From Nitrospira sp. bin75 (GTDB lineage: Bacteria; Nitrospirota; Nitrospiria; Nitrospirales; UBA8639): DNA of 33,043 nt. Of the stretch, positions 31,251-33,043 are shown one piece after another. Position numbers and translations under genes: made by a program. Numbering within the stretch: the first letter of the stretch is position 1; each line of letters opens with the position of its first letter. The stretch spans positions 1 to 33,043 of the forward strand of contig MPMZ01000034.1 of assembly GCA_002238765.1 (NCBI GenBank). Direction: 5' to 3'. Under the pieces are notes generated by a model. The model was not told the origin of the DNA, did no database searches, and was given only the letters and a program-made list of their open reading frames with translations.

Positions 31251-31763
31251 TTGCAGAGGAGAGGAGAAGAGGGTGTCGCGTCCATCTTCGCCGTTACTCT
31301 CCTCATCCTCGTTGTCTGCGTTCCCTCCGTAGTGGCCCAAGCCGCCGATGCGGAGAGAGAACTCTCACGGCTCCAGGCGCAAGCGGAGGACGCCATGGCT
31401 CAAGGTGATCCCCAGGGCGCGGCCATCAGTATCGGCCGGGCCGCCCTGCTGGCATCTCAACTCGGCCAACAGCAGGCCCCTCAAACGGATCACCCGCCCT
31501 ACCGGCTCATGGTCGATCTGTTCAGGACTCAGGAACAGGTGTATCGCGCCATTGCCCTGTTTCAACAGAGCGGAGAGCGCACCCCTGTCTCGTCCGGAAT
31601 TTGCTCGCTCCTCTCTCTGGGCAGGCAACATGCCGCCCGGGCACTGAAGAACAATTCCGTCACTGCAGAAGGCCCGGCTTTTCACGAACCTCTTCATCAA
31701 CAAACTACGGAATGGCTGGAGATCGTTCAGGAATTACAACAGGATTGGAATTGCAGGCAATAG
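31251..31763 (+). CDS. Small exported protein, unknown function
   Basis: 170 residues. A hydrophobic signal peptide (ASIFAVTLLILVVCVPSVVAQA) is followed by a helical mature protein rich in Gln, Ala and Leu, with RLQAQAEDAMAQGDPQGAAISIGRAALLASQLGQ resembling a TPR-like or coiled-coil helix pair. There are two cysteines, one near residue 117 and one at the C-terminus. The only legal start in frame is TTG at 31251, 10 bases after a family A repeat and with no Shine-Dalgarno before it; a purine-rich GAGGAGAGGAG lies just downstream instead. The native 5' end may therefore have been displaced by the repeat. I do not recognise the family. Confidence 0.62.
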   Translation: MQRRGEEGVASIFAVTLLILVVCVPSVVAQAADAERELSRLQAQAEDAMAQGDPQGAAISIGRAALLASQLGQQQAPQTDHPPYRLMVDLFRTQEQVYRAIALFQQSGERTPVSSGICSLLSLGRQHAARALKNNSVTAEGPAFHEPLHQQTTEWLEIVQELQQDWNCRQ

Positions 31764-31839
31764 GCGTCACGTATAAAATTTTCGCCACTTCATGCACGAT
31801 AATGTCGTTTCTCAAGGATGCACCTGGGAAGGATTTAAA

Positions 31840-33043
31840 ATGAGCGGATCGCCACGCACCAGACATTCACCTCTACTATTCCGTGAACACAGCGCCAATG
31901 CGAAACTGGTTCTCGGATTAATATTCATTGCGGCAACGACCGTCATCACGCCACAAGTCAAGGCGGCTGACTGGGTGCCCTCCGTGGCCGGCAATATTCC
32001 CACCAATCCGGCGGATGCGGTGCGCCCCCTGACCGTGATCGACCGGGAGGATATCGAATTGTCCGGCATGAGAAACGTCTATGACCTGTTGAATTCGGGA
32101 TACGGGCGAGGGTACTTCAACAACTTCGGCAGCTTTCGGCCGTTCGTGGCCGGAGGCGACCGCGTCGCCATACTCATCAACGGCCGCCGCATTTCCGATT
32201 CGATCGTCGATCTGCACACCCTGCCGATATCGGGCATCGAGCGCATCGAGATCCTGGGAGACAGCGCCGCGGCCCTGCGCGGCGGACACGCCATCGGCGG
32301 TGCCGTCAACATCGTGCTCAAACGCGATCTTGACGGCCTTCAGGTCCAGGCGAGTCCTGCATGGACGACCCAAAGGGGCGGCGATTTCGGGCAGGGAAGC
32401 GTCCTGTGGGGAAGCGATCTGGGACGCGGTCATCTCACGATCGGTGCGGACCTGTTCCGGAGGGAGGAGATCCACGACAGGGACCGGGCCTACAGCCGCG
32501 CTTCGTGGACTCCCGGTGGCCTATTCGCCGACACGTCGGGCGTTTCGGTAGGCGGCAATACCCTCTTGATCAGGACGGGTAACAAAACGGTCGGACGCTC
32601 CCTTGGCGACTGCGAAGGCAGTGCTTACACCGGTGTGCTGGCCCAACCGCCGGGCGCCTCATCCGGCACAGGCTGCGGCTTTGCGTATGCCGACATCGCG
32701 GGGCACCTGCAGCCGAATGCTCGTTATGGACGGGAAAGCCTGTTTTTCAATTTCGATCACCCGCTCGGCACCAACGCCGACGTATACCTCGACTTTCGAG
32801 CTGCGTGGGCTGATACCGCAGAGCGCTATGCTCCATCGGTCGGCACCTTCTCCTTCACCCCCTCGGAGGTAATGAAACAGAAATTACGTCAAGATCCAGA
32901 ATTTGCCGCGCTCCCGGACAAGATCCGTGTCGCACATCGATTCGTCGGCCATGGCAATCGAGATTGGCGAACGGACACGGATGAATACGACGCCACACTG
33001 GGTTTCCGGGGCCGATTCTTGGACGATATCAACTATAACACCT
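31840..33043 (+). CDS. TonB-dependent outer-membrane receptor, N-terminal part (runs off the window)
   Basis: 401 codons are visible with no stop. A signal peptide with a long n-region ends near VKAAD (about residue 42), followed by a plug domain: PLTVIDREDIELSG, RVAILINGRR, LPISGIERIEILGDSAAALRGGHAIGGAVNIVLKRDL (about 65-170), a textbook TonB-dependent receptor plug. Beta-strand-rich barrel sequence follows (SVLWGSDLGRGHLTIGADLF). The ligand (siderophore, cobalamin, sugar or metal) cannot be told. No TonB box is obvious between signal peptide and plug. AAGGA lies 6 bases before the ATG. Codon use looks richer in GGC, CGC and ATC than in the HEAT-protein genes upstream, a hint of different origin. 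Confidence 0.87.
   Translation, partial: MSGSPRTRHSPLLFREHSANAKLVLGLIFIAATTVITPQVKAADWVPSVAGNIPTNPADAVRPLTVIDREDIELSGMRNVYDLLNSGYGRGYFNNFGSFRPFVAGGDRVAILINGRRISDSIVDLHTLPISGIERIEILGDSAAALRGGHAIGGAVNIVLKRDLDGLQVQASPAWTTQRGGDFGQGSVLWGSDLGRGHLTIGADLFRREEIHDRDRAYSRASWTPGGLFADTSGVSVGGNTLLIRTGNKTVGRSLGDCEGSAYTGVLAQPPGASSGTGCGFAYADIAGHLQPNARYGRESLFFNFDHPLGTNADVYLDFRAAWADTAERYAPSVGTFSFTPSEVMKQKLRQDPEFAALPDKIRVAHRFVGHGNRDWRTDTDEYDATLGFRGRFLDDINYNT

Overview
Bacterial chromosomal DNA, mid-50s percent GC by eye, densely coding, with housekeeping and periplasmic genes and no phage or plasmid hallmarks. The TonB-dependent receptor, lipoproteins, LPS-type epimerase and many signal-peptide proteins point to a Gram-negative-type (diderm) cell. 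The aroQ-efp-accB-accC block, the paired tandem HEAT-repeat exported proteins and the dispersed hairpin repeats carrying CCTGAGCGTAGTCGAAGG remind me of Nitrospira-type (Nitrospirota) genomes. That placement is inference; no marker gene in the window settles it.

Layout. 1-2700: end of a biotin-carrier protein, an alpha/beta hydrolase, then a promoter driving a lipid-anchored thiol peroxidase and tenA. 2700-9500: a beta-helix exported protein (minus), a coaE-trxB-thiI operon, a dienelactone-hydrolase-fold protein lacking its nucleophile, an unknown exported protein, and a convergent hicBA toxin-antitoxin pair. 9500-15200: minimal PutA, an exported protein on the opposite strand, and an SDR-bioD pair. 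15139-18761 (minus): aroQ-efp-accB-accC-thiE. 18996-24900: a two-nuclease-domain DUF2779 protein, a DUF4112 membrane protein, an AT-rich island, HemW, an O-methyltransferase and a higBA-type module. 24900-28500: tRNA-Leu(UAA), a nucleotide-sugar epimerase, a divergent ClpS, a histone-H1-like basic protein, a small conserved-looking protein and proC. 28600-33043: two tandem paralogous HEAT-repeat exported proteins, a small exported protein, and the first 401 codons of a TonB-dependent receptor that runs off the window.

How it fits together. Cofactor metabolism dominates: CoA (coaE), thiamine (tenA, thiE, thiI), biotin (bioD) and biotin users (accB, accC, the partial carrier at the start). Proline is both made (proC) and burned (putA). 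Redox defence is represented by trxB and the thiol peroxidase. Two toxin-antitoxin modules and at least three families of short repeats decorate the intergenic spaces. Some repeats abut gene ends and appear to have altered them (hicA 3' end, DUF2779 nuclease 5' end, the 31251 gene 5' end).

I do not see a clear new multi-gene system. The best leads are a 7-bp tandem repeat that must be translated in frame at the start of the double nuclease, an apparent set of leaderless promoters with the -10 box within 6-10 nt of ATG, and the tandem HEAT-repeat exported pair.
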